Source: Flavobacterium plurextorum
Lineage (GTDB): Bacteria > Bacteroidota > Bacteroidia > Flavobacteriales > Flavobacteriaceae
Direction of reading: 5' to 3'
DNA: 59,416 bases
Assembly: GCF_002217395.1 (NCBI RefSeq)
Contig: NZ_MUHD01000010.1
Coordinates: 1-59,416 of the forward strand
In this document: in pieces, positions 1-8,165 of the stretch
Layout of the letters: each line of letters starts with the position of its first letter
How positions within the stretch are numbered: position 1 is the first letter of the stretch
The notes under the pieces: model-generated
The model's database searches: none
Told to the model about the DNA's origin: nothing
The model's input: the letters and a program-made list of their open reading frames with translations, nothing else
Program-made: the position numbers and the translations under genes

Positions 1-424
1 GTAAAATAATGGTGAAACATAAATGTTTTTGATTTTGAAAGTGCATAATTTCATTCTGAAAATCTTTAGAATAATTATACATTGTTTGATTGTTATTTTT
101 TACTGCTGTATTAATTAATTCATCATAGCTCATGTATTGCCTAGAAATATCATCTTTAGTGTTTTCTGGTGAATTTTTTGAGATGAATAAGGCTGTAATT
201 TTTATGATTTCGTAAATAATCAAAGAGGTTAGAATAAATAAAATTTGAGATACAAAAATGACTAGCAAATCATCAATTTTTAGTGTTTCTAGAATAATGC
301 TTAGTGGTTTGTTTAAGAATAAATTTCCCGAAATATCTCCCGCAAGCAGCCAAGTTGTGAGTATTAATAACCAATAAAAGAGGGTATTAAAATTATCAAA
401 AAATTTGTGGATGTTGTTTAGCAT
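1..424 (-). CDS. Membrane protein, N-terminal part, cut by the window edge
   Basis: An open frame begins with ATG at 424 (reverse strand) and runs off the window start without a stop, giving at least 141 residues. The protein starts MLNNIHKFFDNFNTLF. It has two strongly hydrophobic stretches at about residues 14-26 and 50-70, then a polar segment with several Asn and Lys. This suggests an inner-membrane protein with a cytoplasmic or periplasmic tail. I do not recognise the family. It is transcribed in the same direction as recA but lies beyond the recA terminator, so it is probably a separate unit. Confidence 0.6.
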   Translation of the reverse strand, partial: MLNNIHKFFDNFNTLFYWLLILTTWLLAGDISGNLFLNKPLSIILETLKIDDLLVIFVSQILFILTSLIIYEIIKITALFISKNSPENTKDDISRQYMSYDELINTAVKNNNQTMYNYSKDFQNEIMHFQNQKHLCFTIIL

Positions 425-467
425 AGTTAGTTAGATTAAGTATATAATTTGTTTTATAAATAAAAAA

Positions 468-489
468 CCCGACAAGTTAACTCGTCGGG
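468..489 (-). terminator. Intrinsic terminator of recA
   Basis: CCCGAC pairs with GTCGGG around an inner AGTT/AACT palindrome, interrupted by one mismatched pair. On the minus strand the hairpin is followed by a T-rich run (TTTTTTATTT). It lies 40 bases past the recA stop codon. Confidence 0.85.
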
Positions 490-529
490 TGGTATTTATT
501 AAATCTTTAAATTACAGATTTTTAATTAT

Positions 530-1537
530 TTAAGCGTTTGCTAATTCTTTGATATGCGCTTTAATTTTTACTTCTAATTCATCAGCTAGTTCTGGATTAT
601 CTTTAATTAAGGCTTTTACAGCATCGCGTCCTTGTCCTAATTTTGTATCTCCGTAACTAAACCAAGATCCTGCTTTTTTAACGATTTCAAATTCAACCGC
701 TAAGTCAAGAATTTCACCAGTTTTAGAAACTCCTTCTCCGTACATAATGTCGAATTCGGCAGTTTTAAAAGGCGGTGCAACTTTGTTTTTAACGATTTTA
801 ACTTTTGTTCTGTTTCCAATTACGTTTTCACCGTCTTTAATTTGAGAAGAACGACGAATATCCAAACGAACTGAAGCGTAGAATTTTAATGCGTTACCAC
901 CAGTTGTAGTTTCAGGATTACCGAACATTACACCAATTTTTTCACGCAGCTGGTTGATAAAGAAAACAGTACAGTTGGTTTTACTAATTGTTCCCGTTAA
1001 TTTTCTTAAAGCCTGAGACATTAAACGTGCGTGAAGACCCATTTTCGAATCTCCCATTTCACCTTCAATTTCACTTTTTGGCGTTAAAGCGGCAACAGAG
1101 TCAATAACAACAATATCAATTGCACCAGAACGAATCAGGTTTTCAGCAATTTCTAAAGCTTGTTCTCCATTGTCTGGTTGTGAGATAATTAGGTTTTCGA
1201 TATCTACACCTAATTTTTCAGCATAATTTCTATCAAAAGCATGCTCTGCATCGATAAATGCAGCAATACCGCCTGCTTTTTGAGCTTCGGCAATAGCATG
1301 TAATGTTAATGTAGTCTTACCAGATGATTCTGGACCGTATATTTCAATAATTCTTCCTTTTGGATAACCATTTACCCCAAGAGCTAAATCAACGCCAAGT
1401 GAGCCAGAAGAAATCGTTTCTACCTCCACGATGGCTTTATCGCCCATTTTCATTACGGTTCCTTTTCCGTAGGTTTTGTCAAGTTTATCAAGCGTTAATT
1501 GTAACGCTTTTAATTTGGCTTCTTTGTCTGAACTCAT
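530..1537 (-). CDS. recA: Recombinase RecA
   Basis: RecA is the ATP-dependent strand-exchange protein of homologous recombination and DNA repair. The 335-residue product has the Walker A motif GPESSGKTT (residues 68-76), the signature [14 protein letters not shown] and the usual acidic/helical C-terminal end. I chose the ATG at 1537 ([13 protein letters not shown]) because RecA proteins begin just before this KEAKLKAL helix. The frame is open for 17 more codons upstream, but that stretch is Asn/Lys-rich and untypical. No LexA-type operator was recognised upstream. The gene ends in its own terminator. Confidence 0.97.
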   Translation of the reverse strand: MSSDKEAKLKALQLTLDKLDKTYGKGTVMKMGDKAIVEVETISSGSLGVDLALGVNGYPKGRIIEIYGPESSGKTTLTLHAIAEAQKAGGIAAFIDAEHAFDRNYAEKLGVDIENLIISQPDNGEQALEIAENLIRSGAIDIVVIDSVAALTPKSEIEGEMGDSKMGLHARLMSQALRKLTGTISKTNCTVFFINQLREKIGVMFGNPETTTGGNALKFYASVRLDIRRSSQIKDGENVIGNRTKVKIVKNKVAPPFKTAEFDIMYGEGVSKTGEILDLAVEFEIVKKAGSWFSYGDTKLGQGRDAVKALIKDNPELADELEVKIKAHIKELANA

Positions 1538-1700
1538 CTTTTTATTTTGTCTAAAATTGTTATTTTGTTTCTTTTCAATAAAAATCAAAAAGAGTAAACA
1601 GTGTCCTGATTTTTATTTTTTAGGCTTGTAATTTGGTAAAAATACTTCTTTTTTTTGAAGTTTAGGCGACTCAGATTGTCATAAATTGTAACAAATTTTA

Positions 1701-2210
1701 CTATAGAAACAAAGCCTTTAGTTCTGTGGCGTCAGACGGTTGCATTTTCCCAGCAAGAACTAAACTCAGCTGTTTACGGCGCAAAGCTGCATCAAATCGT
1801 TGTATTTCAAGTTCAGTTTCAGGTAATATTGGCGGTACTTCAACAGGTCTTCCAGTATCATCAACAGCAACAAAAGTATAAATGGCTTCATTTGCTTTTG
1901 TTCTGCTTCCAGATTCGCGATCTTCTACCCAAACATCAATGAAAACTTCCATCGAACTTTTGAAAGATCTTGATACTTTTGCTTCAACAGTTACAACACT
2001 TCCTAGTGAAATAGCTCTGTTAAAAGCAACGTGATTTACAGATGCCGTTACTACAATTCGGCGAGAATGTCTGCGTGCCGCAATACTTGCTGCACGATCC
2101 ATACGTGCAAGTAACTCACCGCCAAATAGATTGTTTAAAGGATTTGTTTCACTTGGTAAAACTAAATCGGTTAAAATAGTTAGGGATTCTGAAGGATGTT
2201 TTGCATTCAT
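1701..2210 (-). CDS. Acyl-CoA thioesterase, hotdog fold
   Basis: The 169-residue product is a single-hotdog-domain thioesterase expected to hydrolyse acyl-CoA to free acid and CoA in the cytoplasm. The N-terminal part carries the family pattern LPSETNPLNNLFGGELLARMD, where Asn-His/Asp-type active-site residues of this family reside, and the central strand reads VVTVEAKVSRSFKSSMEV. Length and motifs fit the YciA/cytosolic acyl-CoA hydrolase group. It lies between recA and the DoxX gene on the same strand, with an 86-base gap to the latter. Substrate chain length cannot be read from the sequence. Confidence 0.88.
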   Translation of the reverse strand: MNAKHPSESLTILTDLVLPSETNPLNNLFGGELLARMDRAASIAARRHSRRIVVTASVNHVAFNRAISLGSVVTVEAKVSRSFKSSMEVFIDVWVEDRESGSRTKANEAIYTFVAVDDTGRPVEVPPILPETELEIQRFDAALRRKQLSLVLAGKMQPSDATELKALFL

Positions 2211-2296
2211 TTTTTGATAAAATTTTATTTTCTTGCGCCGTTTCCAGATTTAAAAATCTTTTAAATTGCGGCTTACTTTTTTAAAATTATGGTCGA

Positions 2297-2680
2297 CTAA
2301 TTCAACCAATAAACGGCCATTACAGCAGGAATAAAATAAATTACAATGGTTCTTGCACCATCATAATCTTTTGCTAATCGCTGTCCGAAAAGCATCATTA
2401 ACAAACAAATACACGAGAAAATTGCTCCATAAAAGCCATATTCTCGGCCGCTGTTTGTTAACAACTGAATTGCTCCAACAACACATAAAACACCAGAAAT
2501 TAATTCTAATATTAATAAATGAAATAGGGCAAGAGGAACTTGGTTTTTTAGAGGTGTTTTGGCAAAATGACCTTTAAGCCATTCAACATTATCTTTCCAA
2601 TAAAAAATCTTTTCATAACCTGATTGTAAAAAAGTTATGGCTAAAAATGCTAATAATAAAATAGAGGCGGCATTATTCAT
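2297..2680 (-). CDS. DoxX-like integral membrane protein
   Basis: The 127-residue product has four predicted membrane helices at about residues 3-19, 48-70, 82-98 and 110-126. The loop YEKIFYWKDNVEWLKGHFAKTPLKN after helix 1 is typical of small DoxX/DoxD-like proteins of Bacteroidota. The family is tied to quinone or respiratory functions in some bacteria, but this gene's role cannot be assigned. It starts 7 bases after the stop of the delta-prime gene, so the two are very likely co-transcribed. Confidence 0.75.
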   Translation of the reverse strand: MNNAASILLLAFLAITFLQSGYEKIFYWKDNVEWLKGHFAKTPLKNQVPLALFHLLILELISGVLCVVGAIQLLTNSGREYGFYGAIFSCICLLMMLFGQRLAKDYDGARTIVIYFIPAVMAVYWLN

Positions 2681-2687
2681 CTGAAAA

Positions 2688-3836
2688 TTATTTTTTGTGA
2701 ATTAAACGAGTCAGTTTTATAGATAAATCGGTTAAGATTATTTTTGCATTTCCGTTTCTTTCAATGTGATACATCGCATCTGAAAGTTCTTTGAAAATTT
2801 CATGAATATTATTGCCGTTTACAAAAGGCGCGAAATTCTCCAGTTTAAATTTGTCTACTTTAGGTTCAATATAAACCAAAGTTGGCGCTTGATAGTTAAG
2901 CAAAAGTGCTTGACGAAACATTTCAATACAAAACTGAATAAACTTTTTTTGGCTTTCGCGGCCAAGTCCTGCAATTTCTTCGCTCCAGGAAATTAAATCC
3001 TGAATTGCGGCAGCATTTCCTTTTGCTCTAAAAGCGGCGCGAACCCAATTGACAAACCATTGTTCAAATGGATATTCAGAATCATCTTCTTTGAGCAGAT
3101 GAAGTGCTTTATTGAAATTTCCCTGGGCTTGATGTGCAATTTTGAAAGCTGATTTTTCGTCGAGATTTTCTTTTGAAATTAAAGCTTCGGCAATTACTTT
3201 TTCCGGCAGTCCGTTAAAGTGAATTACTTGACATCGAGAGCGTATGGTTTGAATAATATCTTCTTCATTTTCAGAAATCAGAATAAAAATTGTCTTATCC
3301 GAAGGTTCTTCCAGAAGTTTTAATAGTTTGTTTGAAGCTGCAATATTCATTTTGTCAGCCATCCAAATGATCATAATTTTATAACCGCCTTCGTATGATT
3401 TCAGTGAAAGTGATTTTAAAACTTCCTGTGCATCTTCAACTCTTATTTCTCCTTGTTTGTTTTGAACGCCAAGTATTTTATACCAGTCAAATAATCCGCC
3501 ATATGGCATTTCGTGAATGAAAGTTCGCCAATCCTGAATAAAATCTAAGCTTTTTGGTTTTGTTTTTACATCTTCGGTTGTAACCGTAGGGTAAATAAAG
3601 TGCAGATCGGGATGCGAAATATTTTGAAATTTCAGGTTACAGGAATCGTTACCATTTTCGTTTTCATTTCCAGAGTTATTGCACAAAATATACTGCGCAT
3701 AAGCAATTGCTGTCGATAATGTACCGCTTCCTTCGGGGCCGATGAATAATTGTGCATGCGGAATTCGTCCAGAAGACGCGCTTTTTATTAAATGGCTTTT
3801 GATGTAATCCTGACCTAAAATTTGTGAAAATTGCAT
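2688..3836 (-). CDS. holB: DNA polymerase III subunit delta-prime
   Basis: This is the 382-residue AAA+ clamp-loader subunit that helps load the beta sliding clamp. The N-terminus MQFSQILGQDYIKSHL, the start GRIPHAQLFIGPEGSG and the late LLKLLEEP and SRC (TIRSRCQ) motifs are classic for the DnaX/delta-prime family. The P-loop reads GPEGSGTLST and lacks the usual lysine, as expected for delta-prime, which is not an ATPase. Only two cysteines remain in the zinc-loop region, where many homologues have four. The promoter motif lies directly against the ATG, so the mRNA may be leaderless. Confidence 0.93.
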   Translation of the reverse strand: MQFSQILGQDYIKSHLIKSASSGRIPHAQLFIGPEGSGTLSTAIAYAQYILCNNSGNENENGNDSCNLKFQNISHPDLHFIYPTVTTEDVKTKPKSLDFIQDWRTFIHEMPYGGLFDWYKILGVQNKQGEIRVEDAQEVLKSLSLKSYEGGYKIMIIWMADKMNIAASNKLLKLLEEPSDKTIFILISENEEDIIQTIRSRCQVIHFNGLPEKVIAEALISKENLDEKSAFKIAHQAQGNFNKALHLLKEDDSEYPFEQWFVNWVRAAFRAKGNAAAIQDLISWSEEIAGLGRESQKKFIQFCIEMFRQALLLNYQAPTLVYIEPKVDKFKLENFAPFVNGNNIHEIFKELSDAMYHIERNGNAKIILTDLSIKLTRLIHKK

Positions 3837-3840
3837 GAAG

Positions 3841-3868
3841 CAAAGATAGAAGAAAATGATGTAGTCAA
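3841..3868 (-). promoter_or_regulatory. Bacteroidetes-type promoter of holB
   Basis: On the minus strand TTG (3868-3866) is followed after 17 bases by TATCTTTG (3848-3841), matching TTG-N17-23-TANNTTTG. The last base of the box is 4 bases before the ATG. Confidence 0.6.
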
Positions 3869-4208
3869 AAATTTTCCAGATAAAGATTATGCTGCTGCTT
3901 TAATTTATGAGATTCTGATGGATTTTTATAAAAATATTTGTGGTTTGTTAACGGACTTTTGTTAATAAAATAGTTCACGCGAGTAAATATCAAGACTTTT
4001 TTGTTAATATTTTTTTCAAAAAAATGACGAACATATGTTTTTTTTGGTTATTTAGAGTAGATTTTGCTCTATTTTTTATGGCTTAAATCTTACGGTTTGG
4101 ATTTTAACAATTTTAACAGAAAGCACGGTAAAACGCACATTTTCTCGACATAACGCTGGTTTTTAAGCTTTTTTTAAGCTTTTTTTTTGAAAAAACAAAT
4201 CAATAAAG
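3869..4208. other. Intergenic region upstream of the sprB operon
   Basis: This AT-rich stretch between divergent holB and the sprB operon has no supported gene. It contains long A and T runs (for example around 4015-4025 and 4165-4200) and no strong hairpin. It is the natural place for regulators of the gliding operon to bind, but I see no recognisable operator. Confidence 0.5.
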
Positions 4209-4238
4209 TTGCAATTTAAGTTAATTTCTATATTTTTG
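4209..4238 (+). promoter_or_regulatory. Promoter of the seven-gene sprB operon
   Basis: TTG at 4209-4211 and TATTTTTG at 4231-4238 are separated by 19 bases, the favoured Bacteroidetes spacing. The start codon of the first gene follows 34 bases downstream. I found no comparable box in any gap between 4725 and 28775, so this is probably the main promoter for the whole gliding-adhesin operon. Confidence 0.75.
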
Positions 4239-4272
4239 TTTTCATCAACAACCAATTATTTAATAAGAATTT

Positions 4273-4725
4273 ATGAAAGGGAAAATTATTTTATTAAGTG
4301 CATTTTTTATCTTGACAACTGCAGCTGCTTCAGCTCAGGCAAAGAATGCTCCAAGAAGTATAATTAGTACGACAGCTCTTATTCGTAAATATCACGATCA
4401 AAAAGAATTGAGTGGTATGCAAAAAGGAGAATTGTTAGAGTTATACATTGAACGAATAAAAGTTTTAGTAAAAACTCTCCCTTACATTGCGTTGGTTACA
4501 AAACCAGGTGTTACAATGGCAGACTTAGGTATTCCAGACGATAACGAACACAAAAAAGTTTTAGATGCTCAGGCTGTTGGCACAACAAATTTCTTAGACA
4601 CTACGGTAGAATTTCAAAGAAAAATGATGCCATATTCAGATAAAGGAAACTTAATCGCAGCAATTTTATTTTACGAAAGTACATTGAAATCTTTACACGA
4701 ATTCAACGATTTGAACGAAATGTAA
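4273..4725 (+). CDS. Small secreted protein, first gene of the sprB operon
   Basis: The 150-residue product starts with a signal peptide (MKGKIILLSAFFILTTAAAS, likely cut after ASAQA). The mature part is alpha-helical by composition, with segments such as MQKGELLELYIERIKVLVKTLPYIAL. It has no cysteines, so it is neither a lipoprotein nor disulfide-bonded. No known domain was recognised. Its position directly behind the operon promoter and ahead of sprC, sprD, sprB and sprF suggests an envelope role linked to gliding. In F. johnsoniae the sprB operon also includes extra upstream genes of unclear function, and this is likely one of them. Confidence 0.8.
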   Translation: MKGKIILLSAFFILTTAAASAQAKNAPRSIISTTALIRKYHDQKELSGMQKGELLELYIERIKVLVKTLPYIALVTKPGVTMADLGIPDDNEHKKVLDAQAVGTTNFLDTTVEFQRKMMPYSDKGNLIAAILFYESTLKSLHEFNDLNEM

Positions 4726-4810
4726 TTTTTATAAAAATATTTTAAATCACTTTTTTGATGCTTGTACGGCTTTTAAGTTTATACTGCATTTTGAAAGAAG
4801 AAAGAAAATT

Positions 4811-4861
4811 AACTCGTTCTCGATGTGTTCTGGATACCAACAGAAAATTTCGAGATGAGTT
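4811..4861 (+). repeat. Imperfect inverted repeat between operon genes 1 and 2
   Basis: AACTCGTTCTCGA (4811-4823) is largely complementary to TCGAGATGAGTT (4850-4861), which could form a 5+5 bp stem with an internal bulge. There is no T-run after it, so it is not an obvious terminator. It could be an mRNA-stability element in the 189-base gap. Confidence 0.4.
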
Positions 4862-4914
4862 TTTTCATTTACGCATAACCAAATTTATTATTAACCCCCA
4901 ATACCCCCCTTATC

Positions 4915-6207
4915 ATGAAAAAAATTACTCAAATGATCTGTATCTTTTTGACAGTCACAAGTATGAGTGCTCAACAAGAGAAAGGAATTATGGGCTACAC
5001 CAATTGGTTAAACAACTGGACCGAATTTAAGCCTAACAAAGTAGATTACGGAGAAGCAAACCAAATTTTAGCAGGAAACATTTCTGTTAACACAAAATTG
5101 CTGAAGAGGAATATTTATGTTTTGCAAGGTAACGTGTATGTTACAAATAATGCAGTTTTAACAATTGAACCAGGAACATTAATTATTGGTGATTTTGAAA
5201 CAAAAGGAACATTGGTAGTTACTAAAGGTGCACAAATTATGGCCGATGGTTTAGAAACTGATCCAATTGTTTTTACTTCTAACAGAAGCTTGAAAAAAGC
5301 TGGAGACTGGGGTGGAGTTGTTATTCTTGGAGATGCTCCAATTAACAAATTTGGAAATGTAGGTTCTTATAACCTAGATCTTGACCCAACTCTTACTACT
5401 TATGGTGGTGATAATACAGCTTCAAATTCTGGTATAATGCGATTTGTTAGAATCGAATTTGCTGGAAAAAAAGTTAAAGGTTTAGATACTTTCAACGGAT
5501 TAACTATCGCTGGAGTTGGTAGTAAAACAATCTTAGAAAATGTAATGGTAAGCTACTCTGGAGGAGATTCATTTGCTTTCTTTGGAGGTGATGTAAATGC
5601 TACAAAATTTGTTTCTTATAAATCAATCAACGACGATTACAAATTTACTCAAGGAGTTCAATGTCGTTTATACAATTCATTAGCCGTTAGATCATCTTAC
5701 TTGTCTAGTAACAAAGATGGATCTCGTTGTATGGAAGTAAAATCATATGAAAAGAAAAGTGAAACAGATTTTACTAAAAAACAAACGCTTGTTGTTGCTA
5801 CGAATATCACAATGCTTAACGACAGTGAAAACATCAATGCTGATATTCAATCAGGTTTAGTAAAAGAGGCTGTTTATGTGGCCGAAAATGCTTCTCTTGA
5901 AATGAAAAGAAGTGTAATCTCTGGATTTAATCCTGCTGTATTGTTAGACAGTAAAACGGAGATCAATGATGCTAATCTTAAAAAAATCAAATTTGAAGAA
6001 ATGTACTTCAACCTATGTAAAGGAAATATCTTTACAGAGTACAATTCTAACAATGAAGATTTAGAGAGCTGGTACGGAAACAGCGTGTTTTTTAACGTTT
6101 ATTCTCAAAGCAGCAACAAGGAAACATTCATTGACATTTTCAACGCTAAAAAACCAGATTTTAGATTACAATTAGGAAAAATCACAGCTTCAAGCGGCAA
6201 TAGATAA
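4915..6207 (+). CDS. Secreted beta-helix-like protein, second gene of the sprB operon
   Basis: The 430-residue product has a signal peptide (MKKITQMICIFLTVTSMSAQ) and then a solenoid-like pattern. Short strands follow one another, as in LQGNVYVTNNAVLTIEPGTL, IIGDFETKGTLVVTKGAQI and PIVFTSNRSLKKAGDWGGVV. The motif ..LTIEPGT.I.G.....GTL.VT.GA.I.A.G....PI.FTS......GDWGG is shared by many extracellular Bacteroidota proteins predicted to form right-handed beta-helices. No clear T9SS C-terminal domain is present; the end is ...LGKITASSGNR. It is probably exposed or periplasmic, and its role in gliding is unknown. Confidence 0.82.
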   Translation: MKKITQMICIFLTVTSMSAQQEKGIMGYTNWLNNWTEFKPNKVDYGEANQILAGNISVNTKLLKRNIYVLQGNVYVTNNAVLTIEPGTLIIGDFETKGTLVVTKGAQIMADGLETDPIVFTSNRSLKKAGDWGGVVILGDAPINKFGNVGSYNLDLDPTLTTYGGDNTASNSGIMRFVRIEFAGKKVKGLDTFNGLTIAGVGSKTILENVMVSYSGGDSFAFFGGDVNATKFVSYKSINDDYKFTQGVQCRLYNSLAVRSSYLSSNKDGSRCMEVKSYEKKSETDFTKKQTLVVATNITMLNDSENINADIQSGLVKEAVYVAENASLEMKRSVISGFNPAVLLDSKTEINDANLKKIKFEEMYFNLCKGNIFTEYNSNNEDLESWYGNSVFFNVYSQSSNKETFIDIFNAKKPDFRLQLGKITASSGNR

Positions 6208-6308
6208 ATAGATTTCGATTTTTATTTCAACGCGTAAATTTTATTAATAAAGTCCCCAGACACAATTTATGTATCGTCTCAACCGGACCAAATAAAGATC
6301 AAGACATA

Positions 6309-6722
6309 ATGGCTCAATCTACAAAAAAGTATTTTTTATATACAATATTTTTGTTTTCGCCTATATCGTTAAGTCTATATGCACAAAGTGCTGCAACAAC
6401 AGAATCTATAGTTTCTGTTGAAGCTCAGTGCAGTTTGACTTCGTTTAAAGCGACAAACCAAAAAAATGATCCTGCTAAAGGGATCAGTCAATTAGAGAAT
6501 TCTAATCAGTTTATAGCAGGGCTGTCCACCCCCAAGGACAGCCTTACTATTGCAACTGAAATGAAGGATCTAAGTGCAGACTGTAATGAAAATTCATTAA
6601 TTAGTGCAACTTCAATTCTTGCAAAAGATATTATTGAGAACTATAAATATGATTTTTCAGAAACATTCATAGATATCTTATTTTTTGAACGTATAGACTT
6701 ATCTAGAACACGTACTATATGA
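6309..6722 (+). CDS. Small secreted protein overlapping the start of sprC
   Basis: The 137-residue product has a signal peptide ending near SLSLYAQ and a Ser/Thr-rich mature part with two cysteines (EAQCSL and SADCNE). No family was recognised. Its TGA overlaps the ATG of sprC in an ATGA arrangement, so the two are translationally coupled and probably made in fixed ratio. The C-terminus (FFERIDLSRTRTI) does not look like a sorting domain. It is the third gene of the gliding operon. Confidence 0.72.
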   Translation: MAQSTKKYFLYTIFLFSPISLSLYAQSAATTESIVSVEAQCSLTSFKATNQKNDPAKGISQLENSNQFIAGLSTPKDSLTIATEMKDLSADCNENSLISATSILAKDIIENYKYDFSETFIDILFFERIDLSRTRTI

Positions 6723-8164
6723 TTCAAAAAATTACTTTTTCTTTTACCAGATTACTTATTTTATTTAGCATAATTCTATTTACTAAATCGAGTTCTTATG
6801 GGCAGACTATTATTCCAAAGCAGCTTGATGGATTGGAAAAGTTATGTGCGGGAAGTTCATTTAATGAGTTTTATGCATCATTTAGTTATGTTAATTTTCC
6901 TGCTGGAACCACATTTGTCATAGAAATTTTAGACAATTCAAATAATCCTATAGCAACAACTTTTTTAGATGCTGTGGATGTTAGTTCTACACAGAAAACG
7001 ATAAAATTTGCAGTTCCTGTAAGTTTGACCGGTTCAGATTTGTACGGATTGAGAGTTAAAAGTTCAGGAGCATCTCCTGTTACAAGTGTTCGATTTAAAA
7101 ACTCTATTGGAGACACTTCTTTTCCTGTTTATTATAAAGATTTTGAATCTAAATTCTTTATTAATAATCAAAATACTAATGTAACGATCTGTCCAGGTGG
7201 AAGTGTAACTCTTTCAATAGATAATAGTACACCTTCTATACCTAATTCATCACCTTTAAACTTTACAAAACTTACATATACGTGGTATAAAGACGATATT
7301 GCTATTGCTGGTCAAAGCGGTAAAGACCTTGTTGTAAATACAGCAGGGAGTTACTATGTTGTGGTCAATTACGGTAAATGTTCAGATGTTAATATTAGTT
7401 CAAACAAAGTGACAGTCGCTACTTCGAGCGGAGGTTCTGGCGTTACAATCGATTCAAACTTAGGAAATCCTTTTTGTTCAAACGGCACAGGTACAATTTT
7501 AACAGCAACCGCAGGAAATAAGTATCAATGGAAAAAGAATGGAGTTGCGATTAAAGATGCTGTAGGTCGTTCATATGCCACAAATGAATCTGGTGTTTAT
7601 TCCGTTGATGTCGATTTTGGAGGCTGCAGCGCTTCAGGATCTATCGATCTTAAAAGTAACGGTTTTACAGCAAGTATAGATGTTGCAGATACTACTTCTC
7701 TTAATGAAGGTGAAACAGTTAATGTGAGCCTTACTACAGACGCTGCTAGTCCAGAGTATGAGTGGTCATTAAATGGAAATGTAATCGCAGGAGCAACATC
7801 AAGATCATATTTGGTAGCCGCACCTGGTAACTATAAAGCAAAAATTTCTCAGACTACAGGATGTATATCTTCTCAGGAATTTAGTTTTAAAGTTACTGGT
7901 CCAACAGCACCATCTACAGTTATTCAGAATATAATTAAGCTCAGCAGTGCAAATCCATATTGGAATATTCCTGATGCTTATAAAAATGCTAGTACTAAAG
8001 TAATTATTCTAAGTTCAAACGGCGAAAAAGTGCTTGATGTTTACAACTATCAAGGCGATTGGCCGCAGACGGCAATAGATTTTAAAAATGTAAATCCAGT
8101 ATATTACTATGTCATTCAATCAGACACCGGTGAAAAAAAAGGATCAATAACTGTGATTAAATAA
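6719..8164 (+). CDS. sprC: SprC, gliding-operon secreted protein
   Basis: The 481-residue product is named from its position before sprD-sprB-sprF, the order known in F. johnsoniae. It has a signal peptide (ending SSSYGQ) and three Ig-like segments at about residues 140-235, 240-320 and 325-395. These show the YTWYKDDIAIAG...G.Y.V.V pattern, each with a cysteine near the end. The last 75 residues (about 405-481) end in NPVYYYVI...GEKKGSITVIK, which resembles a reduced type B T9SS C-terminal domain without the PNGDG motif. It is probably a surface protein acting with SprB. Its start overlaps the upstream gene, and sprD begins 1 base after its stop. Confidence 0.85.
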   Translation: MIQKITFSFTRLLILFSIILFTKSSSYGQTIIPKQLDGLEKLCAGSSFNEFYASFSYVNFPAGTTFVIEILDNSNNPIATTFLDAVDVSSTQKTIKFAVPVSLTGSDLYGLRVKSSGASPVTSVRFKNSIGDTSFPVYYKDFESKFFINNQNTNVTICPGGSVTLSIDNSTPSIPNSSPLNFTKLTYTWYKDDIAIAGQSGKDLVVNTAGSYYVVVNYGKCSDVNISSNKVTVATSSGGSGVTIDSNLGNPFCSNGTGTILTATAGNKYQWKKNGVAIKDAVGRSYATNESGVYSVDVDFGGCSASGSIDLKSNGFTASIDVADTTSLNEGETVNVSLTTDAASPEYEWSLNGNVIAGATSRSYLVAAPGNYKAKISQTTGCISSQEFSFKVTGPTAPSTVIQNIIKLSSANPYWNIPDAYKNASTKVIILSSNGEKVLDVYNYQGDWPQTAIDFKNVNPVYYYVIQSDTGEKKGSITVIK

Positions 8165-8165
8165 G

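Noticed and set aside
1360..1554. A 64-residue frame opposite recA
   Set aside because: Antisense to a well supported gene and with no promoter or homology features.
4755..5030. A 91-residue frame between operon genes 1 and 2
   Set aside because: It overlaps the signal peptide of the next gene in another frame; composition is not protein-like and it has no partner signals.
6886..7116. Reverse frame inside sprC
   Set aside because: It lies opposite the Ig-like segments and has no supporting features.
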